Shown piece by piece: positions 36,783 to 48,856 of a stretch of 64,000 nt of DNA. The stretch is from contig NC_092572.1 in assembly GCF_037975245.1 (NCBI RefSeq), positions 19,590,489 to 19,654,488 on the forward strand. The letters are read 5' to 3'. Numbering within the stretch: position 1 is the stretch's first letter; the number at the start of each line of letters is the position of its first letter. The notes under the pieces were generated by a model, which did not search any database, was not told the origin of the DNA, and worked only from the letters and a program-made list of their open reading frames with translations. The translations under genes and the position numbers were made by a program. This stretch comes from Apostichopus japonicus (lineage: Eukaryota; Echinodermata; Holothuroidea; Aspidochirotida; Stichopodidae).

Positions 36783-38113
36783 GTAAGTTTACATGGCCTT
36801 GTGCCCACCACATTTGTTACTATATCAGTTTGTGTTTGGGATACTATGCAAACATTTGATGCAGATATAATTAATCTTAATGGAATGAAGAATATTTATC
36901 AAATAATCAGATCCTGATAGAGAGTAAATTTCTCAAAGGTACTGATATTAAAGATGAATGTTTTTAATCCTCATGAGAAAGTATATGGTTGAAGAACATT
37001 GTTTTCCATTCCTCCAACACTTGGGCTTTCTGTTTTTTGCGAAAGGCTCAGGGAATCTATGCAATGTTGATTGCCTGTGCGTGAGATGTCTGCTTGTATA
37101 CATGATATCTCAAGAATCCTAGATTAATTTGAGTTGATTCATGGCAGAATGGTGTTCCTTGTTGTTTTCAGTAAAGATATTTTTTATAGGAATTGGGGGA
37201 TGGTGGGGGCTTCACGCAGGGGCGTATCCAGGATTTTCCAATAGGGGGGGGGGGCGCCAGGCATGAATGATCGCCGTCCTGGGGGATGGGTCTAAGGGGA
37301 GGGGTGTACAATTTTTGCTTTCAAAGAAGGGCTGAAATGCAAAATGGTGTCATATGCATGGGCGGCGATCCGTACTTCCGAGTGGGGGGGGGATATGACC
37401 TTGTTGACTATCTAAGCGTAGCGCCACCATAGGTTGGCGCGAAGCGTACAAGAAAATTTTGGGATTAACAAACCCTCTAGATGGCCGGAAACGGCACTTC
37501 CCGAGGTTTCCAAGCGGCATATACCCAACTTTAAAATAGGGATGTCATGTCCGAAATATCTCATAATCAGGATCCAAAATACTTTTTTTTTTAATTTCGG
37601 GTGTTATTTTGGGAAAATTGCCCCTGTCAATCTTGTTTCAGGCGCAACGTTAGAATGTTCGAGAGCTCTGTTATATTATTCGATGAAGAAAATGGCCTCA
37701 TGCAGGCTATTATAGGCCTATACACATGCAATACACAATTACACATAGTTACATTCCTAGGTACCGATTGCTAGGGCATCCAGGTGAAACGTGTATTAAG
37801 CATTACCCTGGTTACATGAGATTCTCAGCTGTTCGAGGGAACATGTACGTGTGTAGGCCTACTATAGGGCCTATATGAATACTATGAGGGTGCATATATG
37901 TACTATATCAATACCGTGGGCGCAATAATACATTTTGTTGTTATAGGGCCAATTAGTTAGTCACGAATGGCAAAAATCTAGTCACAGTGACTAGAGTTAG
38001 CTAGTTATTACCAATTCGTTAGTAGCAGACCAATTTGCATGGTCGTTCGACTAAGTGACGAGAATGTTCTAGTCTTCTGTTTGTTTACTTTCTGTAACCT
38101 TCAGCTTTGACCA

Positions 38114-38906
38114 ATGACGTCATTATTTGCAGAGAAAGTTGATGTGCCAAGTCCTCAGCATTCACAGCTATATACTTTGAATTGTTGTGGTATCAATGGA
38201 CTCAACTGGTTAGATGAGGTAACAACAAATTCCAAACAACTCTGACAGCAGAAATAGATATCCTGATACTTCCATGGGAGATCTACTGTAGTAACTATAG
38301 GAACCAGTGCTTGCCACCCATGGAGATTAAGGTAATTTGACGAGCAACAAATTTGAATGCTTTATCACAAATTATGCCCCCTATCTATCTCTTGTCCCCT
38401 ATACCTGTCTTTAATACAGTGTAACAACCTATGCATAAACCTTTAAATGGACTGGATATGTTATTGAGGTGAACTGTGTACCTAGAAAGCATTTCAGTAA
38501 GCTTTCCTTTAGACTAAGTACATACTGTTATAGTTAGGCTGTGGTTTACAAATCCCAATGATCCAGTTTTGGCAAAGAACACCTTCAATTCTATTCTCTT
38601 ATTCTGAGTAACTTAACAGTTGCACTGGAGTGACAGGCATTATCAGTTTAACATGTTCCAAACAGATCAGGAATACATTGGGGTATGTCCTGTAGGTCAG
38701 TTTGGGAGGAATCAGCTTAGCTAAACAAAAGTAGTTTTCATCACATTTCAGAGCCAGAGACGAAAAAGCCCTCCCCGCTGACCCTTCTCTGGATGATGTT
38801 TCTGCAGTATGGCAAGCCAGACCAAGTGGACTGTGATCCGGATACCAATAAAACCTGCAAGAATCATAAATGCACCCAACTTGGTCAAGCTTATCAAAAT
38901 TGGTGA
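38114..38906 (+). pseudogene. Broken gene inside the nested insert, unknown function
   Basis: An ATG at 38114 reads MTSLFAEKVDVPSPQHSQ, then CCGINGLNWLDEVTTNS. After a one-base frame change it reads TAEIDILILPWEIYCSNYRN and on to PPMEIK, ending at AAG/GTAATT (38331). A second segment (38752-38906) follows TCACATTTCAG and reads KKPSPLTLLWMMFLQYGKP, DQVDCDPDTNKTCKNHKC, then a stop. The phases do not join directly, so either an exon is missing or there are further lesions. It could be the element's own protein. No family is recognised. Confidence 0.4.
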
Positions 38907-39664
38907 CTAGAAATGTTGCTGCAGACGTAGACCTGGTTAATGCTTACACAGTATTGCTCATATGTGTATTTACACACTGCACAGTGCATACTGAAATCTC
39001 CAAAAAGACATCTTTATGGACAAAAAATGATAATTGCAGAGAATTCTGTTGTGGTTTATATTGTAACGACTATGAAAAGTATCATTTTGGTATGAAAAAA
39101 AATTCATCTCTCACTTAAGGTGGCATACTCCTATTAGAGTCTATATCCATTCCCTGGATTGTTCTCCTGTTTCAGGAAAAGTGCCAAAAAGCAGCGGGAG
39201 AACATCTTTTTTTACCTGTTATTAATCATAATTTAGTTTTTTGTGGCTTGCATGTTGAAGAGCATACATGGAAGTACATGCGGTGGGTACATTGGGTCAA
39301 TTGAGGCAGTTTTAGACCCCTTTAGGCTTCACAGGAGCAGCGTAGGAAAATTGTTTACCACTGAGTGAAGAGGTTTGTTTACAAGTGACAAAAACTTCCG
39401 GGTTGAATAACAAAATATCTACATGGTCATGATACAGAAAATTGTAAGGGCCTTGAAAGGCCAACATGTCAGCTATCCGGTGATAGGTAGCATTCAGCTA
39501 GTGAAAACTTCTATCTAGACTTAGAGACCACATTACTTTTGTGATTTAGTGTGTAAGTCAATGGGGCTTGTAATAGGCGTATGCTACCTAAATATAAGGA
39601 ACAATCTGTGATATACAGTGCGCATTATGCAATCACTGAAATAACCACAGTACGTAAAGACATA

Positions 39665-39731
39665 GAGAAGTTGTGGCGGAATGGTTGGGGCACTGAACAC
39701 GTGATTCCATGATCGTGGGTTCATGTACCAA
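39665..39731 (+). ncRNA. Degenerate tRNA-like (SINE) relic
   Basis: TGGCGGAATGGTTGG resembles an A box region and GGGTTCATGTACC a mutated B box, spaced about right for a tRNA-derived SINE. There is no full cloverleaf. Confidence 0.35.
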
Positions 39732-42337
39732 CCTGGTCCATAAGTATGTATCTGTAATGAAGACACTTAATCTCAATTGCCTCTGTTTACCCAGGTGTAT
39801 AGGGTACCCTGGGAGGTATAACATTTGCACCGCTTTATGGCTGCAATGATATGGGATGTCCCCTGGGGTACATGTAGATTTACCTCAGCATAGTGAGCAT
39901 AATGTCTGATATGTGTTTCCAAGGACCATAGATAGTGTTCCGTAAATACTGTGCCAATGTTGCAATATAAATGGCTAATTTACATTACATTTACAGAGTG
40001 CGGCTAGCACAAATGTTACATACTTAACCAAATGTCTTTAGGCCTTTGTTACTTTGCCACAACTGTGTGTCAGAAGTAAAAAAGGAAGGATATTTTTTTG
40101 TGTAATGCAAAGAGATAGTTCACTTGAGTATTCATCATTGATTTATAGAAAAACTGTGGTGAGTCATAAACCAAACTTATGACAAATAATTTCTCAGCAG
40201 AAATTGTAACATATACGTACACATAATACTGCACACCGGTTATATTAAATAATGTACACCGGTCATACAACTAGTATGCTATATATATTGCATGCCTAAG
40301 CCCCACATAAGTGTAGTGTATAAGATCATTGTTTGTGTACTTGCGCACACCTTGGAGATCAAGCAAAGTTCAGATTATCAGCAAATGATGTTCGATATAT
40401 CGGGCAAGTCTTTAACATGGACTTCAGTGTACTTGGCAAAAATTACAATCATTACATTAAATGAGGTTAGTGTGATTGAATGTGGGGACCTCATTTAAAA
40501 TGTACCCCAAAAACTGACCTAAGAGGTAAGTTTCTACCATTCAAGACATAGCTTATAGTTTGTGAAAAAGTACTTCTAGAAATATTTTAACTACTTTGTT
40601 TTCTGTTCCACCCTAATGTTGCTTCAAGGTTAATAACATTTTCAACTTACATGTTCTGCATTAATATTGTACCATCACATCCATGGTCAGAAACTCATAA
40701 TAATATCACTCCCAAGCTCCTAATTCGAGATGATGATTATAAGGATATTTTCGGGCCCTTTTCAACAGCTAAGGTCATAAAGAGCTACTCAAGGCCTTTT
40801 TATACCATTTGATTTGACATGGGGTATTATTTTTATAAATAAATTTATAAATATGATATATTATTTTGTGTATATTAAATATGTGTTATGTATATTTATA
40901 TTTAAATATTAATTAAGATAATTTATTTAGCTAAACTTCTATTTTTGTATTTGAGCTGTGTACTTGCATTTTTTACCTTTTTCTGTCTTTCCACATCTGT
41001 TCCATGCTGCTATTTTGATGAAACTGATGGAGCCCATAATGATGCATGGTCAGTGGACAATGAGGGTCTTTAAGAAATTGTATAGGTATAGGTCATCAGG
41101 GGTTCTAATTGTTTGAAAACTGTTGAACACTTCCAACTTAATGGCTTAGGAGCATTTCAAAGTAATACCATAAGTATTCTCAAGATGTTTTGTCAGAAAA
41201 GATTTTGACAATTTTGTAAAAATAAGTTTTCCAATTGTCCCATAAACATTTATTTTAGTTTTAACTGTTCTTTAACCTTTAGTGTTTGTTATTGTTCTTT
41301 ATGAAATGACTTTTAAATGAAATGCTTGTTTGTCACATTTTGCATTAATACTGAATGTTAATAAAAATTACCATGAAACTTACAATGTGTGTCACTATCT
41401 CATTTCTTAACTAAAAAGTACTTAATCTTAAACTAGTCTTGTGACTTAAATAAGTAGTCACAGTTGCAATGACTAATATTTTTGGTCACTGGACTAAGCT
41501 TTGGTCGATAGAGGCATCGTAGAGGGACTAATTTTAATTAGTCAGAAAACTCGATTTAATTAGTCACAAAACTAAGGTTATATAGTCAAATGACTAGAAG
41601 AAACTGGTCGATAGAGACATCGTTGTGACTAATTTTTTTTTAGTCATATTGACTAACTATTGTTTACAGTGTATGTACTATATCAATACCGTGGGCGCAA
41701 TAATACATTTTGTTGTTATAGGGCCAATGAAGCCTACAGTCAACTATTTTTGCTTTATAAAGACGCTTTATTTGAAAAGATCGCACTGCGTTTATGGTAG
41801 GCGAGAAATGAAGCTAAAAAAGAGCCGTACATTAACGAAGATGCATAAATGTAGGCATGAAAATATTCTTATCCCTGGCATTTGGTGGGGGGGGGGGGGA
41901 TATGGTGCATTACATCCCCTCCACCCATTTTCATGGGGGGATATATCCCCCCTCCACCCATGATCGCCGCCCATGGCCATATGTGATCCATTTTTCGACC
42001 TTAATAATAAGCAACATTTCCAGTAAATATGGACACAAAATGCACAATTTAGTATGGCTGGCATGTCATTTAGTGTTTATAGTGATAATACAAACACAAT
42101 TACCATCTATGTTTCTAAAACTATTATGCCGCCGAACTTCGCCAGAACCTTTTTTTGGCCAAAAAAAAAAAAAGCACACGGGAGGGGGGGGGGGGGGGTT
42201 GAGCGATCACCGACATCTCACATAAAGGTCGTCATCAATTTTTTTTTTTTTTTTTGCTAAACTTTTTTTTTTTTGGTGACGGCCAATAGGGGGGGGGGGC
42301 GCGCCTGTTGCGCCCCCCTGGATACGCCCCTGTCACG

Positions 42338-43852
42338 TGAACAACTTAAAAAGGCAATTTCCAAGTAGCTATATACTTGGTCTATTATCACTATTTTTTC
42401 ACTGCCATTTTGGGTTTGCTAATTAAATATTGATGATTGGCGGGGCAAAATGAGAATTTTTCTGATATTAGCATGTCAACACAAAATCTAAAAAAAAACA
42501 TATTTATGTTTGAGTTGATACTAGGTATAATTAAAACCAATAATCCTAAGATGGTCCCTTTGTTTTTGGTGCATATATCATGCATAGTAATTAATAGACA
42601 GGGCTTAATGTACCACATGTCTTTTTTCTTATTATGACAGACATAAAAAAATAGAACAGCTTGAGAATAACTCTGTTGAAGGTCCTTGCTTGATAATTAA
42701 TTTTTCTTACCACTTGAACCACTAAAAGTTTATTATTTTCAGATGCAGATGTCACGTTTTTGTAAGTGGTACATGCAAATAAATGCCTAGGAACCATGTA
42801 GGTTTCTTACACAGCCTTATTATGATTGGAATGTATTTATCTTCTTTATTTTTGTTACTTAGGAAAGCACCAACTTGCAGTTCTATTTGCAAAATATTTC
42901 AGAAAAGCCTCAGCCATATGTGTTAATTCTTGGCTAAAGCAAAGTACATCCTCAACAGTTATTTGTGAGCATCGAGAGACATGCCCTACCTGAGAGAACA
43001 TTTATGAAGTCCATGTGTGCTTCAAATCATCATATGTATTTGATCTGGAATACCAATAGTCTTGTCTTGGTGCCTGGGAATTTTTCCAAATGTAACTGCA
43101 CTGTAGCAGTCGTCATAGTCAGCATTGTAAGAGTGTTTAGATTCATTGTGCTTAATACTCAGCAGTACAATAATAAATCCAAAGAAATTCAAGAACCCTC
43201 CTCTTACTTGAGGATGTATAATTATTGCTCCATTGAACTTAAAAGTTTTGCATTATAATCCTGTCAAAGAGCTGATAGTAAGTTGAACTTATTGGAACAG
43301 TAGTAAATTCCTCAGTTATATACCAGCATGTTTAAGTTGTAAAGCTCACATGAAAAATTTAAGATGATGACGTTTTTGGATTTTGCATGAACCGATGTTT
43401 TTACTTGAAACTAAAGTTACTATGAACGGATCATTTTACCTACCTACGCAAGAAAGTTAAGCTACTGGTGCGGGTAGAGTACGGTACTGTTTTGTCAAAT
43501 TTTGCAATCAGACAATTGATTATGTTAAGTTTTGGGAGCTTTTAACTATCTTTACACGTTGGGGAAGTTGGTTTTATTCTTAAGTCGACCAAATGCTTTT
43601 TGTACATGCATCTCAGAAACTTAAAAAAAAAAATCATTTAAATTTTCGTTAACATGCACCATTTGTTCATGTTTTTGTTATTACCTTTTGTTTATGTTTT
43701 TGTTATTCCAGTTATTTTTTATTATAGGTAAAAGTGACATTTACATTGCTGAAAAATTTCAACCGTTTCAAAATATGATATAAAGGTGGTAATGGCCGCC
43801 TAATGTATCTGCTGCAAACTGTCATCCATAACTGGACATAAAAGTTATAATT
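42338..43852. other. No feature seen
   Basis: Non-coding stretch between the 5.1-kb element and repeat copy B. Short open frames exist, but none has splice partners or a recognisable domain. Confidence 0.5.
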
Positions 43853-44399
43853 TCATGGCTATAGTTTACTATCCATGCATGATTGTAGCTGCACAATCTA
43901 CAATCCACAATCTTAAGTGTTGAAATAAAAAGTTGAATTCATCAAATATTCTGAATAATTTGTGTTGTCATTCCTTTTTGTTGTCTCTTAAATGGACCTT
44001 TCTGTTGTGATCGATTTAATAACAAAAAGTGCATCAAGCTGCTTTTAATTATTAACCTAAAACATGTGTAAACGCCTACTGAACGTATGCTATGTAGAAA
44101 TCGCTGGCAAAATATTGCATAATATCGTTTGTAGTTGCGTTACATGCTTATTATGTAAAACTTTACAAAACAGCAGATTAAAGGTGGGATCGCTCGTAAA
44201 TTCCTCGTAAATTCTATCCTTCACACCACCCGACTCAAAAATAATATCAATACTACCCTCTACCGTTTCGTCGCTGTTGTCTCGAAATTTCTTAGCATTC
44301 CCGTATTTACGGCAAGTAAGCAATAAACGGGTTTGATTACCTGAAGCGGTGACCTTGGCGAAATTTCTGCATAGTTTCTTGTATTTGGCAGTGTCAGTA

Positions 44400-44427
44400 C
44401 AGGGAGTTGTTATGGAACAACTCCCTG
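44400..44427. mobile_element. 28-bp palindromic insert with 7-bp target duplication
   Basis: CAGGGAGTTGTT, a four-base centre (ATGG), and the exact inverse AACAACTCCCTG form the whole insert. GTCAGTA flanks it on both sides (44393-44399, 44428-44434). Copies A (about 7124) and C (about 57115) have the uninterrupted site with one copy of this sequence, apart from one or two base differences. Confidence 0.8.
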
Positions 44428-44582
44428 GTCAGTAGTATGCGGTAAATTATTACGCCGCGTTTTCGTGTGTGTTGTGTGATACAAAACTCTGTGGTTTGTT
44501 TTTACGTTCAGAACTTTTCACAACTAGTGCGCTGTACAGAAGAGGTTACGGTCGAACTTTGCATCAGGCGTAATAGTTTGAC

Positions 44583-44611
44583 CAGGGAGCTGCTACTCTA
44601 GCAGTTCCCTG
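44583..44611. mobile_element. 29-bp palindromic insert (copy B allele)
   Basis: CAGGGAGCTGCTA, a short centre, and TAGCAGTTCCCTG pair with one mismatch. The same insert stands at the matching place in copy C (57263). The flanks have diverged here. Confidence 0.7.
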
Positions 44612-45110
44612 CTTTTACTCTTTTAGGCCTACATGGTGAGCAGTCGAAATCCGAACTATTCGGGTGCCCTGGTTTCGTAGTTGATTCACTGATTAGGAAA
44701 GCTCTGCATGCTTTATGCTGTATCGAATATCAAAAGTTCAGCCTATAAAAGTACAGTAACCTAATGCTATTTTATTCTGTAAAAAACAGTGTATTTCAAA
44801 CTTTTACAGATGCACCAGTCTTGTACTAACCTGAGTAAAGTATTTGAAATATTGTAACCGAAGTCGCGAGTCGACATTCTTTCACAGCTCAAGAAACTAA
44901 TAGTGAACTTAATGTCTGATACACACTGACTCGTGTCACAAAAATACAAACGCGAATGAGTGAAAAAATTGAAGTGATTACAACATTGGGTATCAAACGT
45001 ATGGTCAAGTCCGTCATTTGTAAACAATTGGTATTTCAGCCAAATTAGGTATGAATTATACATAGACACAGTCACAACTTACTTTGTATTTTATTTTATA
45101 TATAAATTTT

Positions 45111-46916
45111 AGTTATATATCAGGAGGGAAAGACAAAGCATTTTATGTCATATACCATATATAGATAAATATGTATATTTAATAATTTTGGGGCTCCTGT
45201 CAACGGGCCCTTTAGGCGATTACAGAGCACTTGCCCTAGCTGCACCCCATCCTCCTAACCGGTGCACGTAAACCCTGTCCTTGCACCCCTTTGACCCGAA
45301 TTAAAAATAAAGAAAAAGAACGGAAAAGGGAAGGAAAAATACGTTGCCATAAGGGGCGGCTCCACCCTCTTTAGAAAGGATTGGGAAAAAGGGAATAAGT
45401 ACATGAACAATAAATTAATAGTGATTTCCATTGAAAAGTGACTCGCTGAACATCGGCCGTCAAAGTAAAATACTTTTTGTTTTTTAAATCACTTCAGTTT
45501 ATTGCCCTCCAGCGTACTGTACTCCAGAATTGACTATCCTGCTTCTTGTTCCAAACGGCTCCCAACGAAATGCCAAAAAGTCGGCAACGGGGTTGTTGTC
45601 GGTTACCCAGCCCCACCATGGGGCACCTCATCACGGCTGGCTCGAATTACAACTCGAAACTTTAACTGAAATTGGATTGAATTTAAATTTAAAAAAAATA
45701 TACTAGCTGTCTGCATGGATCATACTGATCTATAATATTGTGTGACCATATAGGCGTACTGGCTCTAGGCAACCAGGAGGGACACTGGGGGAAGCTTTTT
45801 TTCTTGCCACAGAAAATTAAACATTGCCTGGAAGTTCCTAGAACGATTAATTCATTTAAAACTTCGACGGCAATGAAGGACAAAGAGAACCATATAGGCC
45901 AATGCCTGACTATAAGATCATTGAACCATCACGAACAACCCCGAATAATCTTCCATTTGCCGATTCCTGAAACTGGGAAGTAAAGGGTGGGGGTGGGGCT
46001 TTCCGTCTTGATCCGCAAGTATAGTGAACGGTCACCACAACAAGGGTGTATAGCTTGGGACTAGCACGGGGAGACTTGACAACCTTGTGAACATTTTGGG
46101 GGGGGGGTGAGATGAGGGGGGGGGGAGTCGGCAAACTAAAACATACAGGGTAAACAGAGGGGAGGAAAGGGGTGAAAAAGAAATAGTTAAATACAGATGA
46201 AGGGATGGAGGAAGAAAGTAAAGAAAATGTGGAAGTGGAGGCTAGGGGTAGAGATAGAAATGATATGAAAGTACAGAGAAAAGAAAATTTAGAGCAGAAA
46301 AATGGAGATCACTGGGATACTGTCAAATACACAAGAAGAATATACAATCTAAATACTGGAATTAAATAATGCACCACATAAAATACAGCTTTATGACATC
46401 AAGAAATCAAAGGGGAAGGATATAATGTTTCGAGATGCTGGAAAATAAGACACAACAGAAGATGATTATGGTTTCTGATCTATTAGGCTTCTTCTCTCTA
46501 CTGCTACTGGATGTAAGAGACCACAGGGGCTCGCACAACTCTCTTAGTAGTGATGACCTTTGACCCTTACTATGCCTACCTGTTATCTTGCCAGGAAATA
46601 AATACACCAGTGCATGAGAGGAGATGAGAGATAGGACTGATTGATCGTGTCGATAGGTGTCACAAGTAAAGGAGTAGTCCCCCACTTGGACACGTCTCAA
46701 TCTGCTTATGTTCGACACCCGAGACAAATGACATAAATAAATGACAGACTACCAAGAATTTTACGGAATGAAACATATAATTTATTTACAACTCGTCTCG
46801 ACCAATGACTTTTTGGTCTCGACAAAAGAAACATACATATATCCAACCCAAAAAAATACACACTTCGGTTAGCATTCGCTAACCCAACCAACCCTTCCAA
46901 ACAAATCTACTAAGGG
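45111..46916. other. Non-coding stretch, perhaps interior of an LTR element
   Basis: It has purine-rich runs (45300-45350, 46190-46300) and G-runs near 46100. Minus-strand open frames at 46407-46727 and 46706-46900 have no recognisable gag motif. If the LTR at 47104-51577 is real, this would be its truncated internal region on the minus strand. Confidence 0.35.
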
Positions 46917-47022
46917 TCTGCCCTATCGCTATACTTCTCCTCTATCGCTCAAGACTTCTTCCCTATCGCTTAAGGCTTCTTCCCCTATCGCTTAAGGCTT
47001 ATTCCCTATCGTTTAAGACTTT
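46917..47022. repeat. Minisatellite, about 21-bp unit
   Basis: Five units near CCCTATCGCTTAAGGCTTCTT follow one another with one or two changes each. Confidence 0.85.
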
Positions 47023-48420
47023 TTCCGGCTAGTACCCTGCAGGTAAGCTTCACACGGTACGGCGAGCCCCTCACACCAGCGTAGCCGTCGGGCCCCAACA
47101 CTGCAACCCTATATGACAAAAGTACAACAAAACTACTCTCAGGCATGCGCCAAATGGCAAACATATGGCTATACCTAATATATCAGGCGCGTATCCAGGG
47201 GGGCGTTGGGGGCGCGCGCCCCCCGGGTAAGAAAAAGAGGAGAGAAAAAAAAGAGAGAAGAAAAAAGGGGAAAAGAGGGGGGGGGAAGAGGAGGAAGGAA
47301 GGAAGGGAAAAGAAAAAGAAGAAAGAGAGAAAAAGGAGAAAAGGAGGGAGCAGAAGAAAAACGCCAAGACACCGGGAAGAGATAGAGGAACAGTGAAATT
47401 ATTACAGCGCTGATCCCTATTATATACACAGGGTAGCTAGCGGTGGATTATGGATTTCGGAAGGGTCGTGCGACTCAGCCTACCCCTTACACCGACAACT
47501 CCATTTTTGACGTTTCCATTTTTCCTTTGTGGTCAGCAAAACGGACTGAGTGCGAACAAAACAATCTTTAACAACTCACACTGTGTGTTGCCAATTTGAG
47601 CTATCTTCAATTTTGTTATATTTATCCACAGTTGTTAAATATAGGACGGAAATCGCATTTGCGGCAGTTTATAATTGTTTTCTGGGAGAGGACCCCAGAC
47701 CCATCTTATATTCAAAAGTCTACTTGGATTATCTGTCCCCTGATTTTTTTTCTGCAGACGCCCATGTATTTCCCCAAACTAAATTTCTAACCCATGAGAT
47801 TTAAAACTTAAGGAGGTTTGGGAGCATCATTGGGTCTGGGAAGTGTTATTTCCGGCGATCTGGGAGGTATATTTGCCAAAAAAAAAATTTTGCACGCTAC
47901 GCGCGAACCCGTGGTCGCCCTCCGCTTAGATAGTATCAGAGAACAAACACGCGTCCCCACCACTATCCAAGACTGATCAGCGCCCATGTACCAACAAATT
48001 AACTGTGTTTGAATTTTCGAAAATTCCCTGACTATCATTCTTACTTGGGCGGCGATCATGTGGGGGGGGGGGCGGCGGGGGACATGTCCCCCCAATATTT
48101 TAGGTGGCATTTCTTTTTAGCATATTTATTTTATTTTTTTATGATATCGCTAGTAATTTCAAACTAGAAAATGCTTAGATGCAACTTACAAGGCCTGGGA
48201 AGTGCCATTTCCAGCGTTGTGGGAGGCATTTTTGGCCAAAATTTCATTTTGCGCTTCTCGCCAACTTATAGTGGCGCTAAGCTTAGATAGTTTGCCTACA
48301 AGCTTTGCCTCTCCCTTGGCAAATTCCTCGCAAGGCGCCTTTCTAACCGTGTCACAATTTGTTACTATATATGACCGAAAGTAGTTTTTACTTTTTTTTT
48401 CTCGAAATGAATAGCTAGAC

Positions 48421-48736
48421 CAGGGTTGTCCAACCTACGGCCCGCGGGCCACAGTCCGGCCCGCTGCAGGGTTGCGTCCAGCCCGCCAGAGATGCTCTAC
48501 GGTGCGAAATTTTAGTAAGCAGATTTATTGATAACAATTTGAAGCTATATAATCAATCATTCGAACTTTCTGGGTCCATAAAACTGCATACAGGTCAGTC
48601 TCACCGGAGAGTGGGGGGGGGGGGGAGCTGAACTTTATTCATCTGTTTTATCAGGAAGGAAAATAAATTCAAGCGGCCCCTCCTTCATCAAAATCATTCC
48701 ATGTGGCCCGCCTCTGCAAAAGGTTGGACGACCCTG
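48421..48736. mobile_element. 316-bp hAT MITE
   Basis: The ends CAGGGTTGTCCAACCT and AGGTTGGACGACCCTG are inverted with one mismatch. AGCTAGAC flanks both sides exactly (48413-48420, 48737-48744). The TIR style matches the widespread hAT MITEs that begin CAGGGNTGTCCAACC. It has no coding capacity and is nested in the 3.3-kb element. Confidence 0.9.
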
Positions 48737-48806
48737 AGCTAGACGGACCGCATCCGTAATGAAATTTGGTTTGCCGATAAAAAAGGAAAATAGGGCTGTA
48801 GCAACC

Positions 48807-48808
48807 AT

Positions 48809-48853
<45 letters not shown>
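48807..48853. repeat. (TA)n microsatellite
   Basis: An AT-dinucleotide run abutting ACATGGGCGGTGATCATGGG, which is another copy of the CATGGGCGGCGATC-type end seen at 37357 and 48048. Confidence 0.9.

Positions 48854-48856
<3 letters not shown>

Larger units (their letters stand above)
37954..41671. mobile_element. 3.7-kb nested insert between 57-bp direct repeats
   Basis: An identical 57-bp sequence stands at 37897-37953 and 41672-41728 (it begins TATGTACTATATCAATACC). Between the two, the ends show TAGTTAGTCA in inverted orientation at or near the borders, and a dense set of TAGTCAC/GTGACTA motifs in the outer few hundred bases on each side. This is the layout of subterminal transposase-binding repeats. 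The interior carries exon-like segments at 38114-38331 and 38752-38906 and a tRNA-like piece at 39665. 40500-41400 is AT-rich and featureless. A 57-bp duplication is too long for the usual cut-and-paste elements, so the mechanism is unclear. Confidence 0.65.
37217..42332. mobile_element. 5.1-kb TIR element, hAT-like, 5-bp duplication
   Basis: The ends are a perfect 16-bp inverted repeat, CAGGGGCGTATCCAGG at left and CCTGGATACGCCCCTG at right, with long G or C runs just inside. TCACG flanks both sides (37212-37216, 42333-42337). A second inverted pair, CATGGGCGGCGATC (37357) and its inverse (41962), lies just inside. Block 37405-37515 is an inverted relative of segments at 47815, 49800 and 50355 in the other large element. 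Most of the middle is the nested insert at 37954-41671. No transposase was recognised. Confidence 0.75.
43853..45110. repeat. Interspersed repeat unit, copy B (internally deleted)
   Basis: The left part (43853-44175) matches 1-415 of copy A and then passes directly to sequence matching 6915 onward. The middle part, about 1.7 kb in copy C, is absent. From 44180 to 45110 it is co-linear with copies A and C and stops near the position where copy C carries its large insertion. It holds two small palindromic inserts, at 44400 and 44583. Confidence 0.8.

Noticed and set aside
47145-47429. Frames of Lys/Glu/Arg or Phe/Ser/Pro repeats
   Set aside because: They come from a purine-rich tract just inside the TIR element; composition, not coding.
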